In this document: positions 61,451 to 64,000 of the stretch, piece after piece
Numbering within the stretch: position 1 is the first letter of the stretch
Layout of the letters: each line of letters begins with the position of its first letter
From: Arenicella chitinivorans
GTDB lineage: Bacteria > Pseudomonadota > Gammaproteobacteria > Arenicellales > Arenicellaceae
Direction of reading: 5' to 3'
DNA: 64,000 nt
Assembly: GCF_014651515.1 (NCBI RefSeq)
Contig: NZ_BMXA01000009.1
Span: 62,001-126,000, forward strand
Notes under the pieces: model-generated
Database searches by the model: none
The model's input: only the letters and a program-made list of their open reading frames with translations
What the model was told of the DNA's origin: nothing
Translations under genes and position numbers: made by a program

Positions 61451-63115
61451 TCAAAGTCCCTCAAAACAATTAAACCTTTTCTCATCCTTATTTGTCGGGC
61501 ATTGAGGTCTAACTTCACACTTGCCTTCTTCGTTCCCCTTAACGATCTGCTTAATCCTACTTCTTGTCCACTCAGGAATGCAATCGCATGAGTCAACTGG
61601 ATATTTTTCCTCCAAATATTGATCTAGGTTTTTAACATTCTTCAAATATTTAATCAGGTTCTTTGGCCGGTAAGGACCTTTCCTCTTATTTCTTCCATCT
61701 TCGTATTCAGTAGTGCATGAAGACATTCTCCTAAAAACAGATGGGTGAACATCTAGGGTAGAGTTCGGATAGTCTAGTTCTTGGTCAAAAGATCGTACTC
61801 CACTTCGCCAAAATTGAAACCACTCAAGTGAGTACAATAGAGTCTTAGAGTCGTACAACATATCAGTAGGGTAATATGGTTCATAAAAACGAGTATATTT
61901 TGCGTCTAACTCCAAACCGCGATCTTTTGCACCTTTGTGAACCCACTTTAGTGCTATGTTGGCCAACCCATCTTTAGTGTAGCCACCACCCACATTTGTG
62001 TGTACACCAGCGAACCATTTTTGCTCTAATCGGGCACAACTGGTACAGTTAGTAATATCACTAAATGGCCAAGGTTTAAAGTTCTTGCGCCTCTCGTCTA
62101 TTGCTAACGCGTGCCTAACATGCTTAGCCTTCTCCGGCGGAGTTTTAGATAGATAGAATTTGTTTTTTCTACTGCCCAACTCGACAACTGTGTCCCACAG
62201 GCCTAAATATTTCACCTCCACAGATGAGTCAATCATCGTATCTTGCGATTCTGATTTGCAGGTGTTTTCTTCAACTAGATTACGTTTCCTTGTAAGAGAT
62301 GATTTAAAAGTGTTTCTCTTTTTTTCTATTTCAACAGCATCTCCTTGTAACTTCGAAAGGGATTCGTGTTCGACAGTTCGGAAAAGTTCATCGAGCTCGT
62401 GATCGTCCATGTTTTTCCAGTTTGGAAGGTCCTCAATTAGAACTTTACGTTTATTCTCCTTTTCTATTTTATCTAGAATTATCCTGTAATTTCCGTCGTA
62501 TTGATCTAGTATTACTTCTTGTTCAATGGCGGAATCAATTTCTTTGAACCTACCGTTTCCCTCGCTCGCTAAATAGTAGTCAAATAACCTAGGTAACCAA
62601 TAACCACAACGTCTTTTAGGTATTCCACCCATCCAATCAATTAGTCGCACGACTGTCCTCGCAGTAGCTGCACCACGACTGAAACCAAAGATATAGATTT
62701 CATCCCCCGGTTGGTAGTTGAGGTGTAAAAATCTCAAGGCGTTTTCTACATTTTTCTCATAGCCAGCACCTCTCGTGCCACCTAGAATTTTGTCGGAGAG
62801 ATACACTGAAGTATCCCAACTCCCCTTGTAGTTTCGATATCCACCAACCCCAGTTGTATAGTGTGTTATTTGAATAGTTCCATCTTTCGCCACAGGTAGT
62901 ACCGCCCTACACGTTTTCAAAACGTTTGTCGGTTTATAGATCTTGAAGTTGTCTTCATGTTTCTTTTCCATGCTCGGGTTGTTCCACGTTCCATCCAAAC
63001 ACAAGACAAGCCTCTTAGCTTTGTACTTTGAAACGCTCCCTTCTTCTGATTTTGCGATCAACGGGGACGCTAGCATCATTATTAAAAAAGCACACATAGT
63101 ATATTTATGCTGCAT
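61451..63115 (-). CDS. Exported DUF2235 (Tle1-like) alpha/beta hydrolase
   Basis: A 554-residue protein from the ATG at 63115, which has AGGAG 6 nt upstream; the longer start at 63175 would mask the signal peptide TMCAFLIMMLASPLIAKS. DUF2235 motifs: LCLDGTWNNP, GYEKNVENALRFLHLNYQPGDEIYIFGFSRGAATAR (nucleophile Ser146 in GFSRG), LGLWDTVVELG, and WFAGVHTNVGGGY, where the usual HxDVGGGY has Asn for Asp. A ~120-residue insert with many charged residues (LVEENTCKSES) is unusual. Sec export argues against a T6SS cargo role. Base composition is AT-richer than most of the window, suggesting acquisition. Confidence 0.85.
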   Translation of the reverse strand: MQHKYTMCAFLIMMLASPLIAKSEEGSVSKYKAKRLVLCLDGTWNNPSMEKKHEDNFKIYKPTNVLKTCRAVLPVAKDGTIQITHYTTGVGGYRNYKGSWDTSVYLSDKILGGTRGAGYEKNVENALRFLHLNYQPGDEIYIFGFSRGAATARTVVRLIDWMGGIPKRRCGYWLPRLFDYYLASEGNGRFKEIDSAIEQEVILDQYDGNYRIILDKIEKENKRKVLIEDLPNWKNMDDHELDELFRTVEHESLSKLQGDAVEIEKKRNTFKSSLTRKRNLVEENTCKSESQDTMIDSSVEVKYLGLWDTVVELGSRKNKFYLSKTPPEKAKHVRHALAIDERRKNFKPWPFSDITNCTSCARLEQKWFAGVHTNVGGGYTKDGLANIALKWVHKGAKDRGLELDAKYTRFYEPYYPTDMLYDSKTLLYSLEWFQFWRSGVRSFDQELDYPNSTLDVHPSVFRRMSSCTTEYEDGRNKRKGPYRPKNLIKYLKNVKNLDQYLEEKYPVDSCDCIPEWTRSRIKQIVKGNEEGKCEVRPQCPTNKDEKRFNCFEGL

Positions 63116-63189
63116 AGTTACTCCTAGTTTTTCTTCAAGATATGGCTCCAAAACAATTAGCCTATCCGTGTGCAATGAGTGAATTTAGC

Positions 63190-64000
63190 CTAATCTAGCG
63201 GCATTGCATAACAAACACCTTGCCCTGAGGTTGTACTCGGCTCAACAATATTGAAAACACTCTCTAAGTCAGGAAGAACATCATTTGCCCAGTCAGATTT
63301 TTTATCGATGTGCCACAATATCTTTGCTGAAGCGGTAATCGGGTCATCAACAATTGGAGAATGGCTACTACTAAAACAACCATCATCGATATAAGGCCAG
63401 TCGTCACTTAAATCATGATTAAACTGTGCCTCTAATTCCTGTGTATTTAGATCGAACTCAGCATAGTTCGTAAAGCGAGTAATTGGCTTGCACACAATTT
63501 TGCTAACTGGGATTGGGTTGTCTACGCTCTCTGGATTTGAATCAAAACAATTGCCCCTCACATTATGACTCTGAGAGAATGAATCTTGAATGAGATGAAG
63601 TAGTGCTCCAATTGCGGAGACAACTGTATTGTCTGCCCGCTTAGAACCGTTATTTATTAGTTCTTCCTTACAGCCAAGTATCGATGTAAATGGGTTATCG
63701 CAACTAACTCCATATAGAGTGGCTATATCCCAAGCGGGATAGGGCTTCGCAATTAACTTTGGTACCCATCCCCAAATAAGTCTCTCATCGCAAAATGGGT
63801 AGTTTTCGGGTTTCATAATTGCGCTAATACTACTCTCATTTTCTCGAAAGTATTTACAGTAGTCGTCTTGGGGCTCTATCTTTCCTACAGCGACTTCGTA
63901 ATTGAATTTAGCCCAATCAAGGATTTTTTGCCTAGTTTCTTTTGAACTCTCATTAGCAGTTGAAGATTGCGCATGCCAAAATTGGTAGTTTCCAAAGTGT
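63190..64000 (-). CDS. Zinc phospholipase/S1-nuclease-like protein (5' end outside window)
   Basis: The minus frame is open to the right edge, so the gene starts beyond base 64000; the internal ATG at 63816 is probably not the true start. It contains LLHLIQDSFSQSHNVRG, an HxxxDxxxxxH motif identical in spacing to that of zinc-dependent phospholipase C and S1/P1 nucleases, and, further upstream, HFGNYQFWHAQSS. The rest has many Cys and Asp/Ser residues (CFSSSHSPIVDDP). AT-rich like the DUF2235 gene, which starts 15 nt away from the stop in the same direction, so they likely form one unit. Confidence 0.55.
   Translation of the reverse strand, partial: HFGNYQFWHAQSSTANESSKETRQKILDWAKFNYEVAVGKIEPQDDYCKYFRENESSISAIMKPENYPFCDERLIWGWVPKLIAKPYPAWDIATLYGVSCDNPFTSILGCKEELINNGSKRADNTVVSAIGALLHLIQDSFSQSHNVRGNCFDSNPESVDNPIPVSKIVCKPITRFTNYAEFDLNTQELEAQFNHDLSDDWPYIDDGCFSSSHSPIVDDPITASAKILWHIDKKSDWANDVLPDLESVFNIVEPSTTSGQGVCYAMPLD

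Noticed and set aside
61451-63115. DUF2235 protein considered as a Tle1 T6SS effector
   Set aside because: It has a Sec signal peptide, is 14 kb from the T6SS array beyond unrelated genes, and lies in different-composition DNA.

Overview
The window looks like a chromosomal segment of a free-living, probably marine, gammaproteobacterium. This rests on two TonB-dependent receptors, a PhoD phosphatase, an S9 peptidase, many AraC/HxlR/Crp-type regulators and a complete-looking proteobacterial type VI secretion system (T6SS) with a TssJ lipoprotein. No rRNA, tRNA or CRISPR array is visible, and I cannot name a genus from the sequence alone.

Region 1 (1-17.3 kb) is a scavenging and metabolic segment. 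It holds the end of a TonB-dependent receptor, a PhoD-like phosphatase lipoprotein, an exported S9 peptidase, an NAD(P)-binding epimerase-like protein, a small membrane protein plus phosphatase-like lipoprotein behind an ANR/FNR-type box, and a probable copper-uptake unit (DUF2946-like protein plus an OprC/NosA-like TonB receptor). A CBS-domain protein, an AraC regulator, an amidohydrolase lipoprotein, an M20 peptidase and a membrane-anchored AraC-type regulator follow. The last two flank a tandem operator-like repeat.

Region 2 (17.3-50.8 kb) is the T6SS. A sigma-54 type promoter with an upstream dyad precedes a long co-directional cluster: small winged-helix-like protein, TssB-TssC as ONE polypeptide, Hcp, TssE, TssF, TssG, VgrG, DUF2169-pentapeptide protein, pentapeptide protein, DUF3540 protein, DUF4150 PAAR-like tip, TssJ, TssK, TssL, TssM, TssA and a methyltransferase/TPR/GNAT protein. 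No ClpV (TssH) is present in the window. The operon runs into an array of five large, closely spaced genes that read as effectors: a Ser/Ala/Gly-rich protein with RSNS motifs, a PD-(D/E)XK nuclease-like toxin, a clan CD (caspase/CPD-like) protease candidate, a class I glutamine amidotransferase/gamma-glutamyl hydrolase-like protein and an LxGC deamidase-like protein. No small immunity gene lies between them. A SPOR-domain protein, a small trimeric autotransporter and a sigma-54 activator (GAYTGA) close the island. The activator is the natural candidate regulator of the sigma-54 promoter at the other end.

Region 3 (50.8-60.5 kb) is mixed metabolism: a DUF1428 protein, a thiolase-like plus carotenoid oxygenase operon divergent from a tandem HxlR regulator with a clear palindromic operator between them, a TVP38/TMEM64 membrane protein, a Crp/Fnr regulator, an SDR, a membrane protein, and a two-gene unit whose second gene (HExxH metalloprotease-like) is frameshifted.

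Region 4 (60.5-64 kb) is accessory: an IS3-family transposase remnant followed by two visibly AT-richer minus-strand genes, an exported DUF2235 hydrolase and a partial protein with an HxxxDxxxxxH zinc-phospholipase/nuclease-like motif.

Most interesting ideas: (i) a covalently fused T6SS sheath in a cluster without ClpV; (ii) an immunity-less multi-effector array with eukaryote-directed enzyme types; (iii) a dedicated sigma-54 circuit bracketing the island.
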